A DNA stretch of 62,632 bases from an uncultured Pseudomonadota bacterium (GCA_949296475.1 CASFOK010000018.1:1-62632); one strand, 5' to 3'; positions 41,124-50,408 are shown, numbered from the stretch's first letter. Translations and numbers: made by a program. The notes: generated by a model from the letters alone, not told the origin.

Positions 41124-42137
41124 TTATCCTCTTTTATAAGATGCTACTTGTATACCGCAGAAGTAAATACGTCTATAACCATCTGAAAAACGTTTTTTAC
41201 TGAAGAAAAATAGATTTTTAGGTTTTTTTATAAAACTTTCATATTCATTATTCAAAATTGCTTTTGTTTTTTTTCTGCCAAAAGTTTTCATTAAAAATTT
41301 TTTTGATATGTTTGCATTTACCAACCAGTTAAACAATAGTTTCCTATCGTCGCCGTTATCAAAGTTTTTATTAAATGTGTAGCAAAAATTATCAAGTATA
41401 TGTTTACTTATGAATAAATTTCTATCGGATTCTGCTGAAAAAGTGTTTTCTCGTAAGATATCCAGCTTGTAATTAAGCATATTTATTCGTGATAGTACTT
41501 TATTATGTGTAAGCGTTTTAGAATCTAATGAATCTGTTCTGTTGACATAATGATAGAAAACGTCGTTTTGAATGACTAACGAAGGTTTTAAAACTACAAG
41601 TTTTGATAAAAAAGCAGAGTCTTGACCTGTCATAATATTGTCTGGATAAATAAGTTTGTTTTTCGTTAAAAATGTTTTTTTATATATAGCCGACCAATGT
41701 TCAGCACAAAAATGAAAGATATTTTCAGGTATCATAGCATTTAGTATGCTTTTACGTATACTTGTGTCGTTATATATTAACACATTTCCTTTTATTATAT
41801 CTGCTTTTGTTTGTATTGCGGCGTTATATAATTTTTCATAAAAATCTAAGTCAACATAATCATCAGGGTCAACGAAACTTACATATGTGCCCCTAGATTT
41901 TTTTAACCCATCATTTCTCGCAATTGCCACGCCTTGATTTTTTTGTTTTTTTATTACTTGGATTCGTTTGTCTTTTCTCGCATAATCACGTAAAATTTTT
42001 AATGTATTATCATTTGATTTATCATCTATACAGATAATTTCAATATCTTTCAGAGTTTGATGTGTCAGACTTTCAAGGCATCTCTTGACATATTTTTCTA
42101 CGTTATAACACGGAACTATAACAGATACTTTAGGCAT
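41124..42137 (-). CDS. Glycosyltransferase family 2
   Basis: 337 residues. VSVIVPCYNVEKYVKRCLES, ICIDDKSNDNTLKILRDYAR and the DxD-like GTYVSFVDPDDYVDLDFYEK define a GT2 enzyme of the capsule/LPS type. The C-terminus ends in FFSKKRFSDGYRRIYFCGIQ, a tail with aromatic and basic residues found on enzymes of this kind. First gene of the four-gene polysaccharide operon (AAGGAT before the ATG, 1 bp to the next gene). Confidence 0.88.
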   Translation of the reverse strand: MPKVSVIVPCYNVEKYVKRCLESLTHQTLKDIEIICIDDKSNDNTLKILRDYARKDKRIQVIKKQKNQGVAIARNDGLKKSRGTYVSFVDPDDYVDLDFYEKLYNAAIQTKADIIKGNVLIYNDTSIRKSILNAMIPENIFHFCAEHWSAIYKKTFLTKNKLIYPDNIMTGQDSAFLSKLVVLKPSLVIQNDVFYHYVNRTDSLDSKTLTHNKVLSRINMLNYKLDILRENTFSAESDRNLFISKHILDNFCYTFNKNFDNGDDRKLLFNWLVNANISKKFLMKTFGRKKTKAILNNEYESFIKKPKNLFFFSKKRFSDGYRRIYFCGIQVASYKRG

Positions 42138-42555
42138 GACACATCCTTAAAAAATTTGTTTGGGGCGGACGTTCAAACAATCAGAAACAACTCTGATCCC
42201 GCATGCTTTCAATATATGACATGCGCATCCACCCATCTTGCATTGTTGATTCCAATTGATAAAGAAAAACCGCACATCAAACATGGCGGTCGGGAAGTTA
42301 GAAACGTCACTTGTGCCAGATGACCCCGTTTGGTTTTCGGGCAAGACCCTGTTGTATGACCAACGGCTTCCCGACGAATTTGCCGGGATGACGATGCGAA
42401 ACGCATCGCCTTTTGTTAACGATGCTGTCGCACCGAACACAAAGTGGGAGTTTCTAAGTCCCGAACTTCAATAACAATTGAAATTCGGTCTTATTCTAGG
42501 ATATAAGTCTTATATTGTAAAGGAAAAAATCCCCGCCGTTAAAGAGTCGGGAAAA
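42138..42555. other. 418-bp non-coding interval with palindromes
   Basis: It holds several inverted repeats: ACCGC/GCGGT at about 42270-42291, TCCCG/CGGGA-type pairs around 42367-42390 and GCGAT...CATCG-type pairs around 42394-42425. Open frames on both strands (42147-42440 minus, 42256-42474 plus) have no ribosome-binding site and no family resemblance. It is less AT-rich than the glycosyltransferase genes beside it, so it may be a repeat-type element or a structured RNA. Confidence 0.4.
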
Positions 42556-43347
42556 TCAAAATGCATACGGTTTTGATTGGAAATATTCTTGGGATTGTTG
42601 AATGTTTCGGGCGACGTCCGATGACCAACGACCCATGTCCGACAATTCCAAAGATCCATAATATGCCGTCATAATTGGATCATAAGAGTTATTCGTCGTT
42701 ATCCACTTATCCGTTCCAGAATTTGGCGCCCCATATTTATCCAAGACGTTCTGCCAAAATACAAGAATTTTTTTCTGTCGTTGATTTTCAAATTTTTCGT
42801 TTGCGCCTTCTATTTCATTTACATCGTTGTTATATACAACCTTCCATACGACATTATCCGTTGCATTGCTGGTAAAGTATATATCTATGGTTTCACCCGT
42901 GTTTTCGCGAACCAAGTGTACTTCTGACGCGTATAACAAGCCACGGTCTTTTGCCAGAGTGTTTATACATTGTTCCAATTCTGATGTTGCGATTATACCT
43001 TCTTGTCTGCATTCATAGTCCAAATTGTACCGCCAATCTTTTTGAATGGTATATATTATACTGTCTTTTTCGCGCGGTGAATATAAACCCTTGCTTTTAA
43101 AGAACAAGTTGTCAATGTCTTCAAACGACATTCCCAACATTATTCCTGCGATATCAAAGCCGCCTACGTTTACGGATTGGGCACCAGAATTTAATGTGAC
43201 AGAAGTTGTCGTCAAATCGGCGTCATCACTTTCTACGATTGTAAAGTCGTCAAAGTTTACCGATCCGTCCGTTGCACAAAAAACAGAAGTAATACTTGCT
43301 TGGTACAAGCATATCATTGTTATAAAAAGTTTAATTGTTTTTTTCAT
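42556..43347 (-). CDS. Secreted protein of unknown function (263 aa)
   Basis: A signal peptide (MKKTIKLFITMICLYQASIT SVFC, split by a space here) precedes a mature protein with an acidic start. The core motif FDIAGIMLGMSFEDIDNLFF resembles a short helical repeat found in several envelope proteins. Two Cys (YECRQEG and EQCINT) could form a disulfide. Last gene of the VirB7/VirB8-like group, 5 bp after its neighbour, so it probably belongs to the same secretion assembly. Confidence 0.6.
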   Translation of the reverse strand: MKKTIKLFITMICLYQASITSVFCATDGSVNFDDFTIVESDDADLTTTSVTLNSGAQSVNVGGFDIAGIMLGMSFEDIDNLFFKSKGLYSPREKDSIIYTIQKDWRYNLDYECRQEGIIATSELEQCINTLAKDRGLLYASEVHLVRENTGETIDIYFTSNATDNVVWKVVYNNDVNEIEGANEKFENQRQKKILVFWQNVLDKYGAPNSGTDKWITTNNSYDPIMTAYYGSLELSDMGRWSSDVARNIQQSQEYFQSKPYAF

Positions 43348-43352
43348 ATCTT

Positions 43353-44000
43353 TTATCTTTGTATTACTTCGTTAACTTTGAAATTATAAATAGCGACGGG
43401 GTCATTTCCTTGTTCTAAATATTTATGTATTTCTTTCATTTCTACGTTTGGTATGATGCCGGGTTCATAATATATTTGCAAGAACAAAGTTCCACGACTT
43501 ACCGTCGGTTTAATGTCAAAATCATTAGGCTTTTCCCATGTTAGTAATTCATAATTAACAATCCAATAATTGCCGTCTGTTGGTTTATAAATTTCGTCTA
43601 TAACGTGGGCGATGCGCATAGCCTTCTTTTCTGCCAGTTTTTCAATCAAAGGTTCTTCTGTTGCCAACCAGTTTGTAAAAACGCTGTTTGAAGACATCAT
43701 ATAAATTGGATTTGAACGCGTTTTTAGTGTTCTGCGGGCCACATTTTCACTGTCTGGGATTACATAAAAGTATTCTGTGACAAACTTTTTTATCAATATG
43801 TCTAAAAACTTGCTGTCGCCGATTTCTTCTGCGGTTAGTGGTTTGCCGGGTCTTAGTTCAGATAAATAGTTTGGTTGAAAGAAATACGGTTGCACAGTAT
43901 TTTCTTTACTGGCATCATAAATTGCGCCCGTTAAGTACAGCGTTCCGAACGTCAGCACAAGTAATATTATACCAGCAAAAAACATAATTACTTTTTTCAT
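43353..44000 (-). CDS. VirB8-like inner-membrane protein (second copy)
   Basis: 215 residues. One N-terminal membrane helix (VIMFFAGIILLVLTFGTLYL) and a periplasmic domain with NTF2-like features: DSKFLDILIKKFVTEYFYVI, then RTLKTRSNPIYMMSSNSVFT, and WIVNYELLTWEKPNDFDIKP, RGTLFLQIYYEP near the end. VirB8 proteins form the inner-membrane part of type IV secretion machines. The match is by layout, so confidence is moderate. ATG overlaps the stop of the upstream VirB8-like gene. Confidence 0.55.
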   Translation of the reverse strand: MKKVIMFFAGIILLVLTFGTLYLTGAIYDASKENTVQPYFFQPNYLSELRPGKPLTAEEIGDSKFLDILIKKFVTEYFYVIPDSENVARRTLKTRSNPIYMMSSNSVFTNWLATEEPLIEKLAEKKAMRIAHVIDEIYKPTDGNYWIVNYELLTWEKPNDFDIKPTVSRGTLFLQIYYEPGIIPNVEMKEIHKYLEQGNDPVAIYNFKVNEVIQR

Positions 44001-44701
44001 CAGTTTATCTTATACGCGTTAAAATCGTTAATGTAATACCCAAACGTTTGGGGGTAATTTAGTGTATCGCGTGCAACCTTTGCAAAAGCGACAATATCTA
44101 TATCCCCAGATGTATTAGATTGTATTGTTACCATGACCCTCCACGTTCCACCCAGTTCAGAAAATTGTGCCATTGGTTCAATAGATATTGAGGCTTTGTC
44201 TACAACCCATCTTTCGCCGTTTTGGACGCGTTGTTCATAGTCCGGTATCATGTTTTGTGTGAAATAGTTAAAGATATTTTCGCCAGATGCACAAAACAAG
44301 GCACATTTTTTATTACTATAAGATGCATTGGATTGATTGATACACTTTTCTTGTCTATTACACGCCTGCCATAAAGACTCGTTCGCGTTTGCATCGGTAG
44401 ATATCGTAAACCAGTTGATTGTAAAGTTACCTACTACTGCTTCTTGGACGGCGCGCATTGGCATGTATTCAATTGGTGCCCCACCATGGGAATGACCAAC
44501 GACCGTCCATTGTCCTGTAAAGTCATCTATGGATACGATAAAGGGGTCTATTGACTTTGATCGTACAGACCAGAATATCAGACCGCACAAAAATAAAACC
44601 AACAAAAATGAAACCATGATACCAATAGACATAAATCGGGAAACGGCAATACGTTTACCCGCTGGGAACGCCGGGGTTTCAAAGTTGCTGGGGTATTCCA
44701 A
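44000..44701 (-). CDS. VirB8-like inner-membrane protein (first copy)
   Basis: 233 residues, TTG start at 44701 with a good GGAGGG site. Cytoplasmic tail of about 24 residues, membrane helix (FMSIGIMVSFLLVLFLCGLI), then a periplasmic domain: SIDPFIVSIDDFTGQWTVVG is close to the VirB8 P-x-V-x-x-x-D-x-x-T-G stretch. Later GGTWRVMVTIQSNTSGDIDI and the DTLNYPQTFGYYINDF end (the NPxG-like region) also fit. A Cys-rich insert (ACNRQEKCINQ, KKCALFC) is unusual and may hold disulfides. Confidence 0.65.
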   Translation of the reverse strand: MEYPSNFETPAFPAGKRIAVSRFMSIGIMVSFLLVLFLCGLIFWSVRSKSIDPFIVSIDDFTGQWTVVGHSHGGAPIEYMPMRAVQEAVVGNFTINWFTISTDANANESLWQACNRQEKCINQSNASYSNKKCALFCASGENIFNYFTQNMIPDYEQRVQNGERWVVDKASISIEPMAQFSELGGTWRVMVTIQSNTSGDIDIVAFAKVARDTLNYPQTFGYYINDFNAYKIN

Positions 44702-44731
44702 TTATTTTCCCTCCTGTTAAAAGGCGCTTGG

Positions 44732-44878
44732 TTAAGCCTGGTATACCATTATGCATGCGCAGGGGCTTAACTTTAATTCGTTGTTGTCGTATCCGACGCC
44801 CACTGGTTCACGGTCATAAATTTGTCCGCAACCTGCCAACACTAACGCTACAAAAAAACCAAGAATTACTTTTTTCAT
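44732..44878 (-). CDS. Small lipoprotein, VirB7-like (48 aa)
   Basis: A short gene read directly from the sequence: MKKVILGFFVALVLAGC with LAGC lipobox, then a 31-residue mature part (GQIYDREPVGVGYDNNELKL, ending SPCACIMVYQA). GGGGGA precedes ATG 44878. VirB7 in type IV systems is a tiny lipoprotein that steadies VirB9 and is encoded just before VirB8; size and place fit. VirB9 itself is not in the window. Confidence 0.65.
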   Translation of the reverse strand: MKKVILGFFVALVLAGCGQIYDREPVGVGYDNNELKLSPCACIMVYQA

Positions 44879-44971
44879 ATTTTCCCCCTTGATTAATAGA
44901 ATTATAAGAAAAATTCATTTAACGCGTCAAGCCTAAAAGAAAACTATCGCGTATAAAAACGCAACATTTTC

Positions 44972-47245
44972 CTAGAACTGTGTTTCAAACGACAGTAAGA
45001 ATCTTTGTTCCCTATCATATTTTGTCATCTTCAGCGGCCAACCCCAACTGAAATTCATCGGTCCCATAGGTGTGTTCCAATAAACGCCGACGCCGACGGA
45101 TGTACGCAAGTCATCATCAATATCATTTGGGCGTCCTGCAAAATAATATTCTTCTTTTGGTGGTTTACCCAGTATACCATAATCAAAGAAAACAAATCCT
45201 TTTACTTGATATTCGTCAGGTATAAATATCGGGAAATTTAATTGTGTTGAACCGTTGATTTTCCATAATCCGCCCAAAGAATAGGTTGTATAGTACCAAT
45301 TTCGCGATCCAACGCCGGCGATATCAAAACCGCGCAACGACTCCCCGCCCAAGAAGTAACGATAAACACGCGATATATAATCGCCGTCAATCGGTTGCAA
45401 CAACCCAAAGTCCAACGAAGATCGCAACTGCCATCTGTCGTCCCAGAATTTTACCATACCGACTATATCCGCGCTATAACGCATATAGGTTTCTGTGCCG
45501 CCAAAGCCGGTATACCCAATTCCTATGTTGCTTACCACGCCGGTGTGTGTGTTTTGTTCAAAGTTAGTATTCAAGTTATAATACCTAAAGTAAGTGCTAA
45601 GTGTATATAGGTTTGCATCGTGCCAGCCGTTTGGCGATTGTAAGTCATAGTTTTGATCAAACGCAGCAGACAGCCTTACGTTTTGTGACCAGTGGTCTGT
45701 CAATCGCCAACCCAGTCTGCCTGAAACGCTGAATGAATCACGGTCGTATCCGAAACCGCCCAGTGACGAATAGTCATACATTGTATAAGATACATCAACC
45801 CCCCCAGACAGTTTGCGACCGAATAAATAAGGCTCTGTAAAACTAAACAATGCTTGTTTTTGATACTGTGCAATAGACCCGCGTAATTGTACTACTTGAC
45901 CGCGTCCCATAAAGTTGTTTTCTGTAATACCGGCATCTACCATGAAACCGTTGATGTTGGACCAACCAAAGCCGCCCGATAGTTCACCTGTTGGTTGTTC
46001 TTCTACTTTTATGTCCAGGTTCATCATATTTGCGTCTGCAACGCGACTGGGTACCATCTGGACGTCTTTAAAGTACCTTGTTCGCATCAAGTTTTGGCGA
46101 CCTTCTTCAATCGTTTGCAGTGAAAAGGGGTCGCCCGAGCGCATCGGTATCAGTTGTTCTATGACCGTATCAAAAGTACGAACGTTTCCTAAAATATTTA
46201 TATTATTCAAATAAATACGATTAGTTTTTTGAATTTTAAATTCTAAATCTATGGTACGTTCATCGTCGTTTTTAGTTGGTATAGGGTCAACAGTTATAAA
46301 CGCATAACCGTGATCGCCGACAGTTCCGCGCAACGCAGAAATAGTTTGATCAACTTCATCAATATTATAAACGTCACCCTTGGACATAACAACCGCGTCA
46401 TATAATTCTTCGTCTGGTACATCTGGGAAAGGGTTGTTTATCTTGATGTTACCGATTTTATATTTTTCACCTTCGTCTACGGTAAATGTAACAGAGTAAT
46501 ATTGGCGATCCGGCGTGAAAACGCCATTTGTTTCTTTGACTTGGAAGTCCACATAACCGTTTCTCATATAAAACTGACGCAACATTTGTTCGTCGTATTT
46601 AATTCTATCTTCGTCAAATACATCAAACTGCGTCATGAAACGCCACCAAGCGTGTTCGCGAGATAAAATTTCACCTCGTAATGTTCTGTCGCTAAACTTT
46701 TTATTTCCTTCAAATTTAATGTCGGTTATATATGTTGGATGTCCTTCGGTGATTTCATAAACGATGTTAACGCGGTTATTTTCCAGTTCAATTTTCTTAG
46801 GATTTATTTGCGTACCAAAGAATCCTTTGCGTTGATATATCGTCAGCATTCTTTGTACGTCACCGCCGATGACAGACTCGTCATACGAAGAACGTTCTTT
46901 CATGCGAAGTTCTTTTTTCAAGTCGTCTGTTGAAATTTCATCGTTACCTTCTACTGTTACCATATTGACGATAGGCGATTCTTGAATGTCTATTTTTAGC
47001 ACGTCACCGGACATGCGAACATTAATTTTTGAAAAGTACCCGCTTTCTTGCAGTTTTTTTGCGATTTGATTGGCGCGTTCAGTACCGACGTTGTCCCCGA
47101 CCTTAACGTCAGCCAGTATGCGTATAGATTCCGCATCCATTCGTTGATTGCCGATTACATCTATTCTTGATACTGTCGCGGCGTTCGCCCCCGGCAGCGC
47201 CAACATAGAGCAGGTTATAAAAAATAAAGCATTTTGTTTTTTCAT
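44972..47245 (-). CDS. bamA: Outer-membrane protein assembly factor BamA
   Basis: 757 residues, normal length. Signal peptide, then five POTRA domains (about 22-420, for example IDVIGNQRMDAESIRILADV and DIKFEGNKKFSDRTLRGEI) and a 16-strand beta-barrel that ends in FLLSFETQF with terminal Phe. The conserved RGF/lid motif is seen as ESLRGFDIAGVGSRN. It inserts barrel proteins into the outer membrane. Two bases separate it from rseP, so they are co-transcribed. Confidence 0.95.
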   Translation of the reverse strand: MKKQNALFFITCSMLALPGANAATVSRIDVIGNQRMDAESIRILADVKVGDNVGTERANQIAKKLQESGYFSKINVRMSGDVLKIDIQESPIVNMVTVEGNDEISTDDLKKELRMKERSSYDESVIGGDVQRMLTIYQRKGFFGTQINPKKIELENNRVNIVYEITEGHPTYITDIKFEGNKKFSDRTLRGEILSREHAWWRFMTQFDVFDEDRIKYDEQMLRQFYMRNGYVDFQVKETNGVFTPDRQYYSVTFTVDEGEKYKIGNIKINNPFPDVPDEELYDAVVMSKGDVYNIDEVDQTISALRGTVGDHGYAFITVDPIPTKNDDERTIDLEFKIQKTNRIYLNNINILGNVRTFDTVIEQLIPMRSGDPFSLQTIEEGRQNLMRTRYFKDVQMVPSRVADANMMNLDIKVEEQPTGELSGGFGWSNINGFMVDAGITENNFMGRGQVVQLRGSIAQYQKQALFSFTEPYLFGRKLSGGVDVSYTMYDYSSLGGFGYDRDSFSVSGRLGWRLTDHWSQNVRLSAAFDQNYDLQSPNGWHDANLYTLSTYFRYYNLNTNFEQNTHTGVVSNIGIGYTGFGGTETYMRYSADIVGMVKFWDDRWQLRSSLDFGLLQPIDGDYISRVYRYFLGGESLRGFDIAGVGSRNWYYTTYSLGGLWKINGSTQLNFPIFIPDEYQVKGFVFFDYGILGKPPKEEYYFAGRPNDIDDDLRTSVGVGVYWNTPMGPMNFSWGWPLKMTKYDREQRFLLSFETQF

Positions 47246-47246
47246 G

Positions 47247-48305
47247 TCAGTTCAACCCAAATACACGTGCTAAATCATTCCACATAGTCAATGCAAATAA
47301 AGCGAATATAAACAACCACCCAATGATGATAGCAATTTCCATTCCTTTACCGCCCAGTTTTCGTCTTGTTATTGCTTCTATTATAAGGATCAACAGATAT
47401 CCGCCGTCCAACACAGGCAAGGGCAGCAGGTTCAATACAGCCAAGTTAACAGACAACAATGCAATGATGGATAGCAACGCCAACATACCCATGGCCATTG
47501 CCTTACCTGATACTTCCGCGATGGTTATAAAAGACCCCAGTTGTTTAGAAGAACGTTCGCCTGTAACGATTTGTTTCAACACGACCAATAAAGTTTTTGA
47601 TTGGTAATAAGTCTCACGTGCGCCGGCATATAATGAACCGAAAAAGCCAAGTTGCCTGAATTCGGTTTTACTGCCGTCCGCAATTAATCCCCACTTTTCA
47701 GCAGGCGACAGATTAACTTGAACCGGTTTATCATCTCTTGCAAGCAGCACTTTTGCATCGCGGTTGGCAGCCAATTCTTTTGCGATGATAAGTTCGCCCC
47801 AATTTGAAATTTTTTCATTATCTATGGTAACTATTATATCACCGGGTTTGACGCCTGCGTCAAAAGCAACGCTTTCCTGAATAACTTGTCCCACAACTGG
47901 CAGTTGTATGGTTTTAGGTTTTGCCATAAACATTGCAGAGTATATGCCCCACGCCAGAATAAAGTTCATAAACACGCCGGCGGCGATTATTATAAATTGT
48001 TTCCACGCTGGTACAGATAAGTAATGTCCTTTTTTCTTGTCGGCGGGCAGGTCGTTGTATTTTTTTCTGTCAAACATATCTTCTTGACCGTAAATGGATA
48101 CATATCCCCCCAAGGGCAAGCAGGCTATTTTCCAGACGGTACCCTTTTTATCGTGCCATTTTAAAATTGCTGGTCCAAAACCTATGGAAAAGGTGTTGAC
48201 ACGAACGCCCGCCCATCGGGCCGCCATAAAGTGTCCCAGTTCATGAACAAAGACGACGACCCCAAGTACGATTAATAATGCAACGATAGTCAAAACGATT
48301 TGCAT
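47247..48305 (-). CDS. rseP: Site-2 protease RseP
   Basis: 352 residues. Zinc site HELGH at residues 21-25 in the first membrane helix, one PDZ domain (AFDAGVKPGDIIVTIDNEKI), then the third-helix catalytic Asp in LNLLPLPVLDGGYLLILII. RseP cleaves anti-sigma factors and cleared signal peptides within the membrane. E. coli RseP has two PDZ domains and about 450 residues; this one has a single PDZ, as in many alphaproteobacteria. Confidence 0.93.
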   Translation of the reverse strand: MQIVLTIVALLIVLGVVVFVHELGHFMAARWAGVRVNTFSIGFGPAILKWHDKKGTVWKIACLPLGGYVSIYGQEDMFDRKKYNDLPADKKKGHYLSVPAWKQFIIIAAGVFMNFILAWGIYSAMFMAKPKTIQLPVVGQVIQESVAFDAGVKPGDIIVTIDNEKISNWGELIIAKELAANRDAKVLLARDDKPVQVNLSPAEKWGLIADGSKTEFRQLGFFGSLYAGARETYYQSKTLLVVLKQIVTGERSSKQLGSFITIAEVSGKAMAMGMLALLSIIALLSVNLAVLNLLPLPVLDGGYLLILIIEAITRRKLGGKGMEIAIIIGWLFIFALFALTMWNDLARVFGLN

Positions 48306-48329
48306 AATTCCTTTCCTTTACATACTTTT

Positions 48330-48974
48330 TTACATCATGATGAACCATATTAGTGGCAGAACATAAATCCACCCGTCAAATCTGTCCAACATACCGCCGT
48401 GCCCCGGCAATATTCGTCCAAAGTCTTTGATGCCCAGCTTTCTTTTGATATAACTGGCGGTTAAATCACCGTACTGGCTAAGCAAAGATACGCTTATACC
48501 AATCCACATCAGTTGTGGCAAGAAAGTATCGGAACCTAACAAGCCGTATAATATCGCACCCAAAGTGCCGCAGATTATACCGGCTATTTGACCAGACCAA
48601 GTTTTGTGTTCTGATATTCTTTCCCACATTTTGTCGCCACCAAGCCAACGCCCAAAAAACCAAGCACCAACATCTGCACAAATTATCGTTAATAATAACA
48701 ACAGTACTATCCAAGGGCGCGTCCCCACATGATTGATTGCGGCCAACATCACAAATAACCAAAGCATAAAAGCACCGAATGCCAACCAGTTTTGCTTTAA
48801 TACGTCTTTTTTTGCATGTGTCAGGCACATAATCATTTCAACTATCATGGTCAATACGACAACAATCCCCAGACATTTTACAGCGGGCAGACCGAAATAT
48901 TCTGCGACGCCTGCAATGACTGCAATCAGCCCCAGTACACTACCCACTATAATTCGTTTAAAAGTATTTGACAT
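48330..48974 (-). CDS. cdsA: Phosphatidate cytidylyltransferase
   Basis: 214 residues, shorter than E. coli CdsA (285) because N-terminal helices are missing. It makes CDP-diacylglycerol from phosphatidate and CTP. The signature is GDLTASYIKRKLGIKDFGRI, followed by LPGHGGMLDRFDG with the catalytic acidic residues. Several membrane helices are visible. Order uppS-cdsA-rseP is standard except that dxr, often between cdsA and rseP, is absent. Confidence 0.92.
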   Translation of the reverse strand: MSNTFKRIIVGSVLGLIAVIAGVAEYFGLPAVKCLGIVVVLTMIVEMIMCLTHAKKDVLKQNWLAFGAFMLWLFVMLAAINHVGTRPWIVLLLLLTIICADVGAWFFGRWLGGDKMWERISEHKTWSGQIAGIICGTLGAILYGLLGSDTFLPQLMWIGISVSLLSQYGDLTASYIKRKLGIKDFGRILPGHGGMLDRFDGWIYVLPLIWFIMM

Positions 48975-48982
48975 TTTATATC

Positions 48983-49744
48983 CTATTTTTTATTTCCCGA
49001 ATAATTGGCTTTTTTACCGCCACCAAAACGTCTGTTTCGCTTTGCGTATTCGTCCAAAGTAAATTGCCACAATTTTTTGTTTTGAACCAAATCAGGCCAG
49101 TGCTGCGGGATAAATAACAGTTCTGCATAAGCCAGTTTCCAAAGCAAGAAATTAGATATTCTAAATTCATTACTTGTACGAACCATCAAGTCAATTGGCA
49201 GTATGTCACCCGTATCCAAGAAGGTTTCAAAAGTTTCTTTGTCTACATGCTGACCAGCGTCTATTGCCGCATTGACTGCATTGACTATTTCATCCTGCCC
49301 GCCGTAATTTAGCGCGAATACAACCGTACCATTTGTGTTTTTTGCGGACTTTTCTTCCAGTTCGTCGCACAAATCAGCCAGTTTTTTCGGCAGTCTTTCA
49401 CGTGTTCCTATTACCCTATAACGCAAGTTTTTTTCTAATGCATGCTTAATATTTTTTTGTAATTCCGTGCAGAACAAGTCCATCAAGAAATCAACTTCTT
49501 CTTGCGAGCGGTTCCAGTTTTCCGTAGAAAACAGGAAAAAAGTAACAGTTGTTACCCCACGTGCTATAAACCAGTCTACTAAATTTTCAAAATTAGCAAT
49601 ACCCGCTTTATGCCCCATAAGTGGCGGCAGTCCTCTTGCTTCGGCCCAGCGACGGTTCCCGTCACAAATAAAGGCGATATGCTTTGGTATTTTTATTTCC
49701 GCTGCATTTTCATCGGCGGTCTTTTTTTTGAATAATTTCAACAT
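48983..49744 (-). CDS. uppS: Undecaprenyl diphosphate synthase
   Basis: 253 residues. It condenses isopentenyl diphosphate units in cis to give the C55 carrier for cell-wall and LPS synthesis. Motifs: HIAFICDGNRRWAEARGLPP (catalytic Asp, phosphate Arg), TFFLFSTENWNRSQEEVDFL and RTSNEFRISNFLLWKLAYAE near the end. Eight bases before cdsA. The carrier also serves the polysaccharide operon at 38-42 kb. Confidence 0.95.
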   Translation of the reverse strand: MLKLFKKKTADENAAEIKIPKHIAFICDGNRRWAEARGLPPLMGHKAGIANFENLVDWFIARGVTTVTFFLFSTENWNRSQEEVDFLMDLFCTELQKNIKHALEKNLRYRVIGTRERLPKKLADLCDELEEKSAKNTNGTVVFALNYGGQDEIVNAVNAAIDAGQHVDKETFETFLDTGDILPIDLMVRTSNEFRISNFLLWKLAYAELLFIPQHWPDLVQNKKLWQFTLDEYAKRNRRFGGGKKANYSGNKK

Positions 49745-49767
49745 AGAACATTTCCTATTGTTATTTG

Positions 49768-50328
49768 TTAAACGGACATAATATCTGCTTCTTTTTGTTT
49801 TGCCAAAGCGTCAACTTCGTCGGCGCGTTTATCAAACAATTTTTGTAAATCATCTTCGTATTTACGTTGATCGTCTTCGGAAATTTCTTTGTCGTTAACG
49901 GCGCGTTTAATTTTACCCATTGCATCTTGGCGGATGTTACGCATAGAAATTTTTGCTTCTTCTGCATATTTACCGGCAACTTTTGTTAATTCTTTGCGAC
50001 GTTCTTCGGTAAGAGGCGGCATATTTAATCTTATGACCCCGCCGGCTGTCATTGGGTTTAATCCCAGTCCTGAATCGCGAATTGCTTTTTCAACGGGTCC
50101 CGCGTTATTGATGTCCCATACGGTTACGGTAAGAGTTTGATTGTCAGGTGTTGCGACGGTTGCGACCTGATTAAGCGGCATGTCAGAGCCATACACGGGC
50201 ACGCGTACCCCGTCTAGCAAATGTACAGACGCGCGTCCTGTGCGCAGACCTGCGAATTCGCCTTTTAATACTTCCAATGTTTGTAGGGTTTTTTGTTCCA
50301 CTTCGGCTTTCAAAGATTGATAATCCAT
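49768..50328 (-). CDS. frr: Ribosome recycling factor
   Basis: 186 residues from ATG 50328, placed because AAGGAG lies at the right distance; a longer reading would add 11 residues. It splits post-termination ribosomes together with EF-G. The family start (LKAEVEQKTLQTLEVLKGEF, then GLRTGRASVHLLDGVRVPVY), the INNAGPVEKAIRDSGLGLNP segment and the ending long helix are all present. First gene of the frr-uppS-cdsA-rseP-bamA cluster; pyrH/tsf are not upstream. Confidence 0.95.
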   Translation of the reverse strand: MDYQSLKAEVEQKTLQTLEVLKGEFAGLRTGRASVHLLDGVRVPVYGSDMPLNQVATVATPDNQTLTVTVWDINNAGPVEKAIRDSGLGLNPMTAGGVIRLNMPPLTEERRKELTKVAGKYAEEAKISMRNIRQDAMGKIKRAVNDKEISEDDQRKYEDDLQKLFDKRADEVDALAKQKEADIMSV

Positions 50329-50408
50329 AATAAATCTCCTTATACTTTGAAAGGTTAGCAAATTGATTTGACATTTGGCAAGAAGAAATATAAAATAATG
50401 TTCCGCAA

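Noticed and set aside
42147-42474. 97-codon minus and 72-codon plus frames
   Set aside because: No ribosome-binding site, a GTG start without support on the minus strand, and they overlap palindromes. Kept only as an interval note.
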